In this document: piece after piece, positions 8,012-16,935 of the stretch | Layout of the letters: each line of letters begins with the position of its first letter | How positions within the stretch are numbered: the stretch's first letter is position 1 | DNA from: CAXBDP01 sp041689935 | Lineage (GTDB): Bacteria; Bacteroidota; Bacteroidia; Cytophagales; Cyclobacteriaceae | Assembly: GCA_041689935.1 (NCBI GenBank) | Contig: JBDNFI010000011.1 | Location: 21,640 to 85,639 of the forward strand | Direction of reading: 5' to 3' | DNA: 64,000 nt | Made by a program: the position numbers and the translations under genes | The notes under the pieces: model-generated | Seen by the model: only the letters and a program-made list of their open reading frames with translations | What the model was told of the DNA's origin: nothing | The model's database searches: none

Positions 8012-8689
8012 TTAAAGTTGAGTGAAGGCGAATGTCAGAATATTTGCTCCCATCCTTAGTGCTTTTAGCCTCACTGCTTGGGAATCATTATGGATTCTTT
8101 GATCTTCCCAACCATTGCCTAAGTCACTTTCGTAGCTGAAAAAACACACTACACGCCCTTCATATATAAGCGCAAAGCCTTGTGGTGGCAATCCATCATG
8201 CTCGTGAATCTTAGGTAAACCCTCAGGAAAATTGAACTTATTATTATAAATAGGGTGATTTGGAGGGAGCTCTGCAAATTCTAATTCTGGAAAAACTTTT
8301 CGCATTTCGGGCACTACAAATTCATAAAAGCCATAATTATCATCTATATGAAGGAACCCGCCAGAAATAAGGTAAGATCTAAGATTGGCAGCATCTGAAG
8401 GGCTAAATAAAACATTTCCGTGCCCTGTCATATATACGTATGGATAATTGAATAGCTCAGCACTACCTACTTCAACCTCATCATCTTGCTGAGAAATGTT
8501 TAGACCTAACTCCTCATTGCAAAAGGATATTAGATTGGGAAGAGCCGTTTTATTTGCGTACCAATCTCCTCCTCCCGCATATTTCAGTTTGGCGATTTTA
8601 TAGGAGGCAAATTGTGCTTGGAGCTGACAAACAGGAAGTAATGAAATCAACAAAAAAGGTACTAAATATTTGATTTTAACATTACTCAT
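8012..8689 (-). CDS. DUF4159-domain secreted protein
   Basis: 225 residues from the ATG at 8689; an upstream in-frame TTG at 8698 is less likely. A signal peptide (KIKYLVPFLLISLLPVCQLQAQ) precedes a domain containing KLKYAGGGDWYANKTALPNL, VYMTGHGNVLFS, GGFLHIDDNYG and the downstream HEHDG. This is the DUF4159 family, which resembles glutamine-amidotransferase-like folds and has no established activity. It is the usual neighbour of the HNH gene at 8702 in related genomes as far as I recall. It converges on the BlaI operator region. Confidence 0.85.
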   Translation of the reverse strand: MSNVKIKYLVPFLLISLLPVCQLQAQFASYKIAKLKYAGGGDWYANKTALPNLISFCNEELGLNISQQDDEVEVGSAELFNYPYVYMTGHGNVLFSPSDAANLRSYLISGGFLHIDDNYGFYEFVVPEMRKVFPELEFAELPPNHPIYNNKFNFPEGLPKIHEHDGLPPQGFALIYEGRVVCFFSYESDLGNGWEDQRIHNDSQAVRLKALRMGANILTFAFTQL

Positions 8690-8701
8690 AAATTCCAAAA
8701 A

Positions 8702-9277
8702 TTAATAGTCTGTAATATGTGCCCAATTTTCACCAGATTTTATCCGATAGAGCTGCATCTCACTAATTCCGAATTGCTTCGCAATCATTCTCATGCGTGT
8801 TTTTCTGTTTGGGTCGTTTATCAACCTTTTTATCATACGCACCTTTGCCGTGGTAAGTTTATGTCCTCTATAACCTGGCTTTTCTAAACGCTTTTTCCTA
8901 CTCTCTTTCACAAAAGGGCTTCCTTGCTGGTGCAATTCCATTTCCTTTTTCGTTGCCCATTTCAAGTTTGTGAGTAGATTATTCTTTTTATTATAGTCAA
9001 GATGAATAACCACCTTATGATCTTCAGATGGTTTGGTGAGGAATAATTCAGCAACTACTCTGTGGATGTACAGCGTTAAATAGTTGCCATTTGGTTTTAA
9101 ATTGAGAGTGGGATAACCGCCAGTAACAGTTCCTCTTATCAAATCGCCCGACAACACTTCGAAGGTGAAACTAATAACTCTCCCGTAATTGGACACTGCG
9201 TACTTTTTTCTAAGTTGCCCTGGCTCCAGTGGAACGACAGCCCACTTTTCATTATAATGCGACTTAATCTTCGTCAT
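8702..9277 (-). CDS. Free-standing NUMOD4-HNH endonuclease-like protein with C-terminal HTH
   Basis: 191 residues. The start (EKWAVVPLEPGQ, then KKYAVSNYGRVISF) is the NUMOD4 motif. It is followed by an HNH-type core (YIHRVVAELFL, then KVVIHLDYNKKNNLLTNLKWAT) with His/Asp/Asn residues where the metal site is expected, and a C-terminal helix-turn-helix (RMIAKQFGISEMQLYRIKSGENW) of the kind seen in homing nucleases. No intron or intein is visible beside it, so it is either a solitary mobile remnant or a resident nuclease. The gap to the DUF4159 gene is 12 bp, suggesting co-transcription. Confidence 0.82.
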   Translation of the reverse strand: MTKIKSHYNEKWAVVPLEPGQLRKKYAVSNYGRVISFTFEVLSGDLIRGTVTGGYPTLNLKPNGNYLTLYIHRVVAELFLTKPSEDHKVVIHLDYNKKNNLLTNLKWATKKEMELHQQGSPFVKESRKKRLEKPGYRGHKLTTAKVRMIKRLINDPNRKTRMRMIAKQFGISEMQLYRIKSGENWAHITDY

Positions 9278-9332
9278 GTGTAATTAATCTCTTCTGCTTG
9301 ATAAAATGTGGTCATGTTACAGGTTTTTGGGT

Positions 9333-9352
9333 AGCTAAAAATAGCTAAAAAT
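9333..9352 (+). repeat. Two tandem copies of a 10-bp unit
   Basis: AGCTAAAAAT occurs twice in direct succession in the gap between the HNH gene and metG. It is too short to interpret, and may be chance. Confidence 0.4.
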
Positions 9353-9500
9353 GCACTTGAGTTCTATTGAATAACTGTTTTCAAGACCCTCTATTTTATA
9401 ATCGGCACATTGGGAAGTTTGATTTTTGATTTACCCATACAAACGGTTGTTAGGCGGGAGGTTTTTAAATTCTTTCTCTAACCGAACGCTCCCATTTATC

Positions 9501-9508
9501 TATATTTG
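9501..9508 (+). promoter_or_regulatory. Possible -7 element of metG
   Basis: TATATTTG matches TAnnTTTG and lies 7 bp before the metG ATG, which would give an almost leaderless transcript. No TTTG is present at the -33 position, so the call is weak. Confidence 0.35.
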
Positions 9509-9515
9509 TAGCCTT

Positions 9516-11570
9516 ATGGCAAAAAAATTCAATAGAACTACCGTAACTGCTGCCCTACCCTATGCAAATGGACCTGTGCATATTGGACACCTAGCAGGCG
9601 TTTATATACCAGCGGATATATATGTGCGATACTTGAGAAGCAAAGGTGATGATGTTGCCTTCATTTGTGGGTCAGACGAACATGGTGTGCCTATTACACT
9701 AAGAGCACAAAAAGAAGGAACTACCCCACAAGCAATTGTTGACAAGTACCACACACAGATAAAACAGTCTTTTAAGGAATTTGGTATAGGATTCGATGTT
9801 TATTCTCGTACATCGGCCTCAATCCACCACGATACGGCTTCAGGCTTTTTCAAAAAGCTAAATGAAAAAGGTGAATTTATTGAAAGAGAGAGTGAACAGT
9901 TTTTTGATGAAGCTGCTAATCAATTTTTGGCAGACCGGTATATAATGGGCACTTGCCCAAAATGTGGTAATCCAGATGCCTATGGCGATCAATGCGAAAA
10001 ATGTGGCGCATCTCTTAGTCCTGATGAACTGGGCAATCCAAGATCTATGCTCAGTGGTGCAAAACCAATAAAAAAGAATACGAAGCATTGGTATTTGCCC
10101 TTAGATAAGTATGAAAACTGGCTTCGAGAATGGATACTAAATGGCCATAAAGAATGGAAAACTAATGTGTATGGCCAATGCAAAAGTTGGATAGAACAAG
10201 GCTTGCAACCAAGAGCTGTGACCAGAGATTTAGATTGGGGCGTACCCGTACCTGCAAAAGGCGGGGAAGGCAAAGTATTGTATGTTTGGTTTGACGCGCC
10301 TATTGGCTATATATCCGCTACCCGTGAGTGGGCTGAGCAGACAGGCAAAAACTGGGAAGACTACTGGAAAAATGATGACACGAGGCTTCTCCATTTTATT
10401 GGAAAAGACAATATTGTATTCCATTGCATTATTTTTCCAAGTATGCTCAAGGCGCATGGCGAGTACATTTTACCCGACAATGTACCTGCGAATGAGTTTT
10501 TAAACTTGGAAGGAAACAAGATTTCAACCTCCCGTAATTGGGCGGTTTGGCTACACGAGTACCTTATTGATTTTCCAGAAAAGCAGGATGTATTGAGATA
10601 TGTACTTACTGCAAATGCTCCCGAAACAAAGGATAACGATTTCACTTGGAAGGATTTTCAAGCGAGAAACAATAATGAATTAGTTGCGATTTTTGGAAAT
10701 TTCGTAAATAGAGCTGTGGTTCTCACCAACAAGTATTACGAAGGAGCTATCCCGCAGTCTGGCGATTTTGCAGAGAATGATCAAGAATTAATCCAAACCC
10801 TAGCAGACTTTCCTTCAAAGATCATAGCATCTTTGAACCAGTTCAGATTTAGAGAAGCCTTGACAATTTTGATTGATTTGGCAAGAACGGGAAATAAGTA
10901 TCTGGCAGAAAATGAGCCTTGGAAATTGATTAAAACAGATGCTGAACGAACATCAACTATCATGTATTTGGTCAACCAGGTGGTGGCCAATTTGGCTATA
11001 TTATCTGAGCCATTTTTGCCACATACGGCTATTAAGCTAAAAGCAATCCTAAATCAGCCCAATTTGGCTTGGAATGAAGCGGGAGGATATGAACTCCTCC
11101 AAGTAGGGCATCGCATTGCAGAGGCAACATTACTGTTCCAAAAAATAGAAGATGCTGAAATTGAATATCAAATGCAAAAATTAGAAAATACGAAAACACA
11201 AAACATAGCTGATACTACAGAACTAATCGTACCAGAAGCCAAAGACGTAATCAACTTCGAGCAATTTGCAGGGATGGACTTACGAGTGGGCACTATCCTT
11301 TCGGCAGAAGCAGTACCTAAGTCGAAAAAGCTCTTGAAACTACTTGTGGATACAGGATTAGATCAGAGAACTATACTCAGTGGTATTGCGCAACATTTCT
11401 CTCCAGAGGAATTAGTGGGCAAGCAAGTCACTGTATTGGCCAACCTAGCTCCTAGAGCCATGATGGGCATAGAATCCCAAGGAATGGTATTGATGGCAGA
11501 GGATTTAGACGGAAAACTCAGACTATTGGTTCCTGAGCAAAAGGTAACCTCAGGCGCTACAATCAGTTAA
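9516..11570 (+). CDS. metG: Methionyl-tRNA synthetase with C-terminal tRNA-binding domain
   Basis: 684 residues from the ATG at 9516 (MAKKFNRTTVTAALPYANG); the open frame extends back to 9426 but the family starts here. It charges tRNA-Met in the cytoplasm. Visible are the HIGH motif (HIGH in GPVHIGHLAG), a zinc knuckle (CPKCG ... CEKCG), the family-specific KISTS loop (NKISTSRNWAVW) in place of KMSKS, and a C-terminal OB-fold tRNA-binding domain (MDLRVGTILSAEAVPKSKKL, about residues 585-684). A copy of the GCGGGAGG word lies upstream (9454) and another inside (11079). It converges with the genes at 11577. Confidence 0.97.
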   Translation: MAKKFNRTTVTAALPYANGPVHIGHLAGVYIPADIYVRYLRSKGDDVAFICGSDEHGVPITLRAQKEGTTPQAIVDKYHTQIKQSFKEFGIGFDVYSRTSASIHHDTASGFFKKLNEKGEFIERESEQFFDEAANQFLADRYIMGTCPKCGNPDAYGDQCEKCGASLSPDELGNPRSMLSGAKPIKKNTKHWYLPLDKYENWLREWILNGHKEWKTNVYGQCKSWIEQGLQPRAVTRDLDWGVPVPAKGGEGKVLYVWFDAPIGYISATREWAEQTGKNWEDYWKNDDTRLLHFIGKDNIVFHCIIFPSMLKAHGEYILPDNVPANEFLNLEGNKISTSRNWAVWLHEYLIDFPEKQDVLRYVLTANAPETKDNDFTWKDFQARNNNELVAIFGNFVNRAVVLTNKYYEGAIPQSGDFAENDQELIQTLADFPSKIIASLNQFRFREALTILIDLARTGNKYLAENEPWKLIKTDAERTSTIMYLVNQVVANLAILSEPFLPHTAIKLKAILNQPNLAWNEAGGYELLQVGHRIAEATLLFQKIEDAEIEYQMQKLENTKTQNIADTTELIVPEAKDVINFEQFAGMDLRVGTILSAEAVPKSKKLLKLLVDTGLDQRTILSGIAQHFSPEELVGKQVTVLANLAPRAMMGIESQGMVLMAEDLDGKLRLLVPEQKVTSGATIS

Positions 11571-11576
11571 ACTAGG

Positions 11577-11870
11577 CTAATTATACTTTCCAATTTTCTC
11601 CTGTATAGATACATCAAGCTCTCTTCTGCAATGGAGTCTCAGGTTAATTACCAATTCCTGAGCTCCTGCATCAAGACATGTATTTTTGGCCAGTTCGATG
11701 GCATCCATTACTTGCTCATAAGTACCCTCAATAAAAGTTTCCAGTGGGCTAACTTGGATAAACAATCCAGACTCTTGGAAAATATTAATTGCCTTATCAA
11801 TTAGATCGTATGGCTCCTTTTCAGCAGAAATAGGCACAAACTGCACGGAGGCGTGAATTAAATGCTGCAT
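11577..11870 (-). CDS. Thiamine-binding / YqgV-type (DUF77) small protein
   Basis: 97 residues beginning MQHLIHASVQFVPIS. The ferredoxin-like pattern (ASVQFVPISAEKEPYDLIDK, GLFIQVSPLETFIEG, AGAQELVINLRLHCR) matches the MTH1187/YkoF-like family PF01910, whose members bind thiamine or related ligands in the cytoplasm. An in-frame TTG at 11879 would overlap the pth stop as TTGA, but the ATG at 11870 fits family starts better. It follows pth closely and is probably co-transcribed. The role in thiamine trafficking is inferred from the family only. Confidence 0.8.
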   Translation of the reverse strand: MQHLIHASVQFVPISAEKEPYDLIDKAINIFQESGLFIQVSPLETFIEGTYEQVMDAIELAKNTCLDAGAQELVINLRLHCRRELDVSIQEKIGKYN

Positions 11871-11875
11871 TATTC

Positions 11876-12436
11876 TCAATCGTTAAAGTTGTTCATTGTA
11901 TGTTGTATTCCCGCTCCACAAAAAGAAACGGCCATTTGGCAGGCTTTATCTAACATCGGTACAATCTCATTCAATTCGTTCGTAGGAAAATTTCCAAGAA
12001 CATAATCAATTTGTCTTCCTTTGGCAAAATCATTCCCGACACCAAATCTCAACCTTGCGAATTCTTGTGTTTTGAGAAGCTCTGCAATATTCTTCAACCC
12101 ATTATGGCCTGCATCTGAGCCTTTAGGTCGCATACGTAATTTACCAAAAGGCAATGCAATATCATCCGTAATCACAAGAATGTTTTCAATCGGTATTTTT
12201 AACTCTTGCATCCAATAATTGAGTGCCTTACCGCTCAGATTCATATAAGTGGAGGGCTTTATTAAATGAATACATTTTCCTTTCACTTTTATTTCAGCCT
12301 TGAAAGCGTGTCTTTCCAAACTAAAGTCCACCTTATTTTCATCCGCCAATCTATCTAAGACCAAAAAACCTGCATTATGTCTAGTGAGCTCATACTCAAC
12401 ACCCACATTACCAAGACCTACTAATAAATACTTCAT
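11876..12436 (-). CDS. pth: Peptidyl-tRNA hydrolase
   Basis: 186 residues. It cleaves the ester bond of peptidyl-tRNAs released from stalled ribosomes. Visible family signatures are YLLVGLGNVGVEYELTRHN (with Asn and the catalytic His in TRHN), KPSTYMNLSGKAL, ITDDIALPFGKLRMRPKGS and GHNGLKNI. The length matches the bacterial enzyme. It lies in the same leftward direction as rplY and prs, an arrangement often seen because all serve translation or nucleotide supply, although a terminator separates rplY from pth. Confidence 0.97.
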   Translation of the reverse strand: MKYLLVGLGNVGVEYELTRHNAGFLVLDRLADENKVDFSLERHAFKAEIKVKGKCIHLIKPSTYMNLSGKALNYWMQELKIPIENILVITDDIALPFGKLRMRPKGSDAGHNGLKNIAELLKTQEFARLRFGVGNDFAKGRQIDYVLGNFPTNELNEIVPMLDKACQMAVSFCGAGIQHTMNNFND

Positions 12437-12517
12437 TATAAAAAAACTTTATAATTACCATTACCCTCTAAGCGAGCACAAATGAACTTCAAACAATCAA
12501 ATTACCAAAGTTAAGGC

Positions 12518-12546
12518 AAAAAAAATCCTGCACCAGGCAGGATTTT
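12518..12546 (-). terminator. Intrinsic terminator after rplY
   Basis: AAAATCCTGC (12522-12531) and GCAGGATTTT (12537-12546) form a 10-bp stem with a 5-base loop. On the reverse strand the stem is followed by a run of eight T. It begins 19 bp beyond the rplY stop. Confidence 0.85.
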
Positions 12547-12564
12547 CCATTATAATCGAAAATA

Positions 12565-13143
12565 CTATTCGTCCGTTCCGTCAGCTTTCTTGCCCTTAAG
12601 TGCTCTTGGGATTTCCACCGTAGCAATGGTAACAAGTGGGTTTGTCAATATCTCAAGGTTTTTAACTTCTACCTCACCTACTTTCACTGATTTCCCTAAT
12701 TCTAGCTTGCTTACATTTACTGGAATCATATCTGGAAGATCTTTTGGAAGACCTTTCACCTTCAATGTTCTAGTTTTAATAAGAAGCTTACCCCCTTTGA
12801 TTACACCGGGAGCATTACCTGTTAATTTCACCGGGATGTCGATTTTCACAATTTTGCCTTTTTGTAGTAACAAGAAATCAGCATGTAAAATCATCTCACT
12901 CACTGGGTGAAACTGGATATCTTGAAGAACAGCATCATAAAGATCGCCTTCAATATTAAGTTTCACTAAATGCACTTCAGGCGTATAAACTAACTCTCTA
13001 AACAGAATCGTAGGAGTTTGAAAATGAACCTGATTATTACCTCCATAAAGTACACATGGAACCTTACCGTCGATACGAAGTTGCTTCGCTTCGGATTTGC
13101 CGAGATTTGCTCTTTTAAACCCTATAATCTCAATTGAATTCAT
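12565..13143 (-). CDS. rplY: 50S ribosomal protein L25 (general stress protein CTC type)
   Basis: 192 residues, the long form with an N-terminal 5S rRNA-binding domain (IEIIGFKRANLGKSEAKQLR, VPCVLYGGNNQVHF) and a C-terminal TL5/CTC beta domain (about residues 95-185; IPVKLTGNAPGVIKGGKL, MIPVNVSKLELGKSVKVGE). The charged tail KKADGTDE is typical. It follows prs by 29 bp, the conserved prs-ctc-pth order of many bacteria, so the two share a transcript that ends at the terminator at 12518-12546. Confidence 0.97.
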   Translation of the reverse strand: MNSIEIIGFKRANLGKSEAKQLRIDGKVPCVLYGGNNQVHFQTPTILFRELVYTPEVHLVKLNIEGDLYDAVLQDIQFHPVSEMILHADFLLLQKGKIVKIDIPVKLTGNAPGVIKGGKLLIKTRTLKVKGLPKDLPDMIPVNVSKLELGKSVKVGEVEVKNLEILTNPLVTIATVEIPRALKGKKADGTDE

Positions 13144-13172
13144 TTGTATATAAATTAAAAATTAAAAAAAAC

Positions 13173-14099
13173 TCAAATAAATAATGAACTAATGCTTCGG
13201 TCATCAATCACCGAACCAATCGCTTTACCAAACATATCCGCAACAGATAAAACCTTAATTTTATCAGAAGGCTGTTTCAATGTCACTGAATCAGATACTA
13301 CAAGTTCCTCAAGAACGGAATTCTCGATGTTTTCATAGGCTTTACCTGAAAGAATAGCGTGCGTGCAAATAGCCCTCACCGAAATTGCTCCCTTTTCTTT
13401 CAAAAGCTGAGCAGCACGGCATATTGTCCCTGCTGTGTCTACTATATCATCTACCAACACCACATTTTTCCCTTCCACGTCACCAATCACTTGCATAGAA
13501 GCTATCTCATTAGCTCGTTTTCTATGCTTATCGCATACGACCATTTCGGTCTCCAAATGCTTAGCAAAAGATCGCGCTCTGCCTACACCACCTACATCGG
13601 GAGCAGCAAATATCAAATCATCCAATTCCAGACTTTTCAAATAGGGGATGAAAATATAAGATCCATCTAAATGATCTAAGGGAATATCAAAAAACCCTTG
13701 AATCTGACCTGCATGCAAATCGCAAGTCATTATTCTATCTGCCCCAGCCGATGTAATCAAATTAGCCACAAGTTTAGCTGCAATAGACACTCTGGGCTTG
13801 TCTTTTCGGTCTTGTCTAGCATAGCCATAGTACGGAGTTACCACAGTTACATACTTGGCACTCGCTCTCCTCGCTGCATCTATGATCAACAATAATTCTA
13901 GTAAGTTATCTGCTGGCGGATTGGTAGATTGTACAATAAAAATATGACAGCCACGAACGGACTCAGTGAAACTAGGAGACATTTCTCCATCACTGAATTT
14001 TGAAATTGTCAACCCTCCCAATGTACTGCCATAAGATTCTGCAATCTTCTGACCCATATCGTGGGAGTTCGTTCCGGCAAAGATTTTTACAATGGACAT
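13173..14099 (-). CDS. prs: Ribose-phosphate pyrophosphokinase (PRPP synthetase)
   Basis: 308 residues from the ATG at 14099 (MSIVKIFAGTNSHDMG); the frame is open to 14135 but family members start here. It makes PRPP from ribose 5-phosphate and ATP for nucleotide, His and Trp synthesis. Motifs seen are FSDGEMSPSFTESVRG, a flexible-loop region YYGYARQDRKDKPRVSIAAK, the metal/substrate segment DLHAGQIQGFF and the PRPP-binding loop VVLVDDIVDTAGTI. A -7-like TACTTTTG lies at 14140-14133 on the reverse strand. It is first in the operon with rplY and divergent from the GH109 gene. Confidence 0.97.
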   Translation of the reverse strand: MSIVKIFAGTNSHDMGQKIAESYGSTLGGLTISKFSDGEMSPSFTESVRGCHIFIVQSTNPPADNLLELLLIIDAARRASAKYVTVVTPYYGYARQDRKDKPRVSIAAKLVANLITSAGADRIMTCDLHAGQIQGFFDIPLDHLDGSYIFIPYLKSLELDDLIFAAPDVGGVGRARSFAKHLETEMVVCDKHRKRANEIASMQVIGDVEGKNVVLVDDIVDTAGTICRAAQLLKEKGAISVRAICTHAILSGKAYENIENSVLEELVVSDSVTLKQPSDKIKVLSVADMFGKAIGSVIDDRSISSLFI

Positions 14100-14414
14100 A
14101 TTGAGAAATTGATGCTTGGAAAAATTGAGCCACAAAAGTAGGTATTTCTAAACTTAGAATAAAATTGTTTATCCCAATCCATTCATTTTCAGCAATATTT
14201 ATTCAGAAATTAACTTTCTGCTATTTCCAGAATTGAATTTCGATTTTACTTTACCGAGCTCTAAGTTATATTTACCCTATCCGACTTGGCGAAATTAGAT
14301 TTGGTTGATTATATCTATATTAGTTACGTAATAAATTCTCTTTAAATAAAAACGAGAATTTCATTAATTTTCATTTTCACAAATAGACTTTACTCCTTAA
14401 AACAACACTACCCT
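14100..14414. other. Divergent intergenic region between prs and the GH109 gene
   Basis: 315 bp without a gene. Two TAnnTTTG-type -7 words are present, TACTTTTG toward prs (14140-14133) and TAGATTTG toward the GH109 gene (14296-14303), neither with a convincing -33 TTTG. I see no repeat or operator-like dyad. Confidence 0.5.
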
Positions 14415-15782
14415 ATGAAAGAAAATAGACGAGATTTTATTAAAAAGACCGCAGCTGCTGGCTTGGGCTTAGGTCTTGCTAGTATGCCGCAATTTAGTAT
14501 TGCTGCTGATAAAAAAGACGACACAAAAGTAGGTATTGGGTTGATTGGTGTTGGCTTGAGAGGTCAAAATCATTTGGATTTATTATTAAAGCGGGATGAC
14601 TGCACCGTCAAAGCCATCTGCGATATTGACCCCGCGGCTACCAATATCGCGTTGGATATGGTACAAAAAGCGGGTAAAGCCAAACCCGAAACTTACGGGA
14701 AAGATGGTTTAGATTATCTGAATTTGTTGATGCGGGAGGATATACAAGCTGTTATAATTGCAACCCCTTGGGAGTGGCACACAAAAATGGCTGTAGCCAC
14801 CATGAAGCATGGCAAATATGCAGGTATAGAAGTTTCGGCAGCTAATACCCTTGAGGAGTGTTGGGACCTAGTAAATACCTACGAAGAAACGGGTGTACCT
14901 TGCATGATTTTAGAAAACGTATGCTATCGTAGAGATGTAATGGCTGTATTGAATATGGTTCGCCAAAATATGTTTGGTGAATTAATTCACCTCGAATGTG
15001 GCTATCAGCACGATTTGCGGGAGGTTAAATTCAACAATGGAAAACAAGCTTATGGTGGCGGAGTAGAATTTGGCGAAAAAGGATTCAGCGAGGCCAAATG
15101 GCGTACGAATCATTCAGTTCTTAGAAATGGCGATCTATATCCGACCCATGGTATTGGCCCGATAGCCACTTATCTAAATATTGACAGAGGCAATCGATTT
15201 GTTTCACTGGTTTCGATGGCATCGAAAAGCCGTGGTTTGCATAATTATATAGTAGATGAAGGAGGCGAAAGCCATCCAAACACCAAAGTAAGGTGGAAAT
15301 TGGGCGATGTAGTAACTACCCAAATTAAAACAGCCTTGGGTGAAACCATTATCGTAACACACGACACAAATTTGCCTAGGCCCTATTCTTTAGGGTTTAG
15401 AGTACAAGGCGAAAAGGGTATTTGGATGGATTTGAACCGTTCAATTTATTTAGAAGGCACTAGTCCACAAGCGCACCAATGGGAAGATACAAACAGCTAT
15501 TTTGAAAAGTATGACCACCCACTTTGGAAAAAATATGAACAACTAGCTACAGGGGCAGGACATGGTGGTATGGATTTTTTCGTTATTCATGCATTCATAG
15601 AAGCCGTAAAAAGAAAAGCTCCTACTCCACTCGATGCCTATGATGCCGCATCATGGAGTGCCATTTCGCCTCTCTCAGAAATCTCAATAGAAAATGGAAG
15701 TTCCGCTGTAGCATTTCCAGATTTCACAAGAGGTCAATGGATGAACAGAAAACCAAACTTTGCCGTGAATGATGAATATTAA
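14415..15782 (+). CDS. GH109-type alpha-N-acetylgalactosaminidase (Gfo/Idh/MocA fold), exported
   Basis: 455 residues. A twin-arginine signal (NRRDFIKKTAAAGLGLGLAS, residues 4-23) directs export. The NAD-binding Rossmann fold follows (VGIGLIGVGLRGQNHLDLL, residues 39-57; the acidic end of strand 2 in AICDIDP). The sequence tracks the GH109 family closely as I recall it, for example TPWEWHTKMAV, SAANTLEECWDL, ENVCYRRDVMAVLNM, FGEKGFSEAKWRTNH, LYPTHGIGP and GAGHGGMDFF. These enzymes use tightly bound NAD to hydrolyse terminal alpha-GalNAc. It overlaps the kinase gene at 15769 by 14 bp, so the two are translated from one message. Some GH109-like proteins may have other specificities. Confidence 0.88.
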   Translation: MKENRRDFIKKTAAAGLGLGLASMPQFSIAADKKDDTKVGIGLIGVGLRGQNHLDLLLKRDDCTVKAICDIDPAATNIALDMVQKAGKAKPETYGKDGLDYLNLLMREDIQAVIIATPWEWHTKMAVATMKHGKYAGIEVSAANTLEECWDLVNTYEETGVPCMILENVCYRRDVMAVLNMVRQNMFGELIHLECGYQHDLREVKFNNGKQAYGGGVEFGEKGFSEAKWRTNHSVLRNGDLYPTHGIGPIATYLNIDRGNRFVSLVSMASKSRGLHNYIVDEGGESHPNTKVRWKLGDVVTTQIKTALGETIIVTHDTNLPRPYSLGFRVQGEKGIWMDLNRSIYLEGTSPQAHQWEDTNSYFEKYDHPLWKKYEQLATGAGHGGMDFFVIHAFIEAVKRKAPTPLDAYDAASWSAISPLSEISIENGSSAVAFPDFTRGQWMNRKPNFAVNDEY

Positions 15783-16875
15783 TACCAAGTTGGAGGCAGA
15801 CGCTTCCCTAATAACCAACATTGGAATTCATTTCAATTTACAAGGCCCCATAGTTTCTTTTAGCAAAATTGGTTCTGGTCATATTCATCAAACCTTTCAG
15901 TTAAAAAGCCAAAACGATTCAATGCTTTTGCAAAGGATAAATCAAAATGTATTTCCAAATGTAGAAGCTCTCCAAACCAACCTAAGAGTAATTGAAAGTC
16001 ACTTTAGAGTCCACAAAGAACTCTTGGATATAAATAAAATGAACTATCTAAAACTTCGAGAGGCAACTGACAAGACCCTATTTAATGAAAACACACACTC
16101 TTGGAGAGCCTTTGAGTGGATTGAAGACAGTGAAAGCTTTGATAAAGCGCCCAATAGCGACTATGCTTTTGAGGCTGCTTTAGGTTTTGGAAGGTTCATA
16201 AAGATCCTTTCTTACCTCCCGCTTTCTTCGCTAAATTCGACTATTCCCGATTTTCATAATGGTAAGAAAAGATGGAGTGAATTCGAACTTGCTTTAAATA
16301 GAGCCGGTATTAACAGAAAAAATACAGCGAATGATTTAATAGAATTTGCTCAGAAACAAAAAAACATTCTCATCTCTATTACTGAGAAACTAGAAAGTGG
16401 TCTCATTCCAATTCGACTCACGCACAACGACACAAAACTCAATAATGTGCTATTTCAAAACGATTTAGCGAAAGTGAATTGCGTAATTGATTTAGATACA
16501 GTCATGCCAGGAAGTGTATTGTTCGACTTTGGAGATATGGTAAGAACCATATCGTGCCCTGCAAATGAAGACTGTGACAATGAACATGAAATCACTATTA
16601 ACGAAAGTTATTTTGAAGCTATTTGCAAAGGTTTTGCATCGGAATTAAAGAGCATTATTACTAAGAATGAAAAAAAAGAACTATTAAATGGAGCCAAATA
16701 TATGTGCCTTTTAATAGGCTTGCGGTTTCTGACTGATTATCTCAATATGGATGTATATTATCCGACCAAATATGAAAACCACAATTTAATCAGAGCTAGA
16801 AATCAGTTTAAATTGGTAAGTGAATTAGTGAAAAAAGAAAATACTTTAATTAAAACAATAAATAATATTTTTTGA
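15769..16875 (+). CDS. nahK: N-acetylhexosamine 1-kinase (NahK-like, APH fold)
   Basis: 368 residues with the aminoglycoside-phosphotransferase fold. It aligns by eye over its length with bifidobacterial NahK, which phosphorylates GalNAc or GlcNAc at C1: SGHIHQTFQL, LLQRINQNVFPN, the Brenner motif LTHNDTKLNNVLF (catalytic Asp), IDLDTVMPGSVLFDFGDMVR (metal site) and GLRFLTDYLN ... YPTKYENHNLIRAR. It is cytoplasmic, with no signal peptide. It overlaps the GH109 gene by 14 bp, so a GalNAc release-then-phosphorylate role is likely. A second ATG at 15772 is equally possible as start. Substrate preference is inferred. Confidence 0.85.
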   Translation: MMNINTKLEADASLITNIGIHFNLQGPIVSFSKIGSGHIHQTFQLKSQNDSMLLQRINQNVFPNVEALQTNLRVIESHFRVHKELLDINKMNYLKLREATDKTLFNENTHSWRAFEWIEDSESFDKAPNSDYAFEAALGFGRFIKILSYLPLSSLNSTIPDFHNGKKRWSEFELALNRAGINRKNTANDLIEFAQKQKNILISITEKLESGLIPIRLTHNDTKLNNVLFQNDLAKVNCVIDLDTVMPGSVLFDFGDMVRTISCPANEDCDNEHEITINESYFEAICKGFASELKSIITKNEKKELLNGAKYMCLLIGLRFLTDYLNMDVYYPTKYENHNLIRARNQFKLVSELVKKENTLIKTINNIF

Positions 16876-16885
16876 TAAGTATTAA

Positions 16886-16930
16886 AACAAAAATGCACCT
16901 ACCTCTGAGAGAGTTGGTGCATTTATATAA
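16886..16930. terminator. Bidirectional terminator between convergent genes
   Basis: AAATGCACC (16891-16899) and GGTGCATTT (16916-16924) form a perfect 9-bp stem with a 16-base loop between the stops of the kinase gene and the gene at 16936. The reverse-strand side is followed by a T-rich run (TTTTTGTTTT). Confidence 0.75.
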
Positions 16931-16935
16931 AAAAA

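Noticed and set aside
9333..9352. Tandem AGCTAAAAAT as the start of a repeat array.
   Set aside because: Only two 10-bp copies exist and there is no spacer structure, so it is not CRISPR-like or clearly functional.
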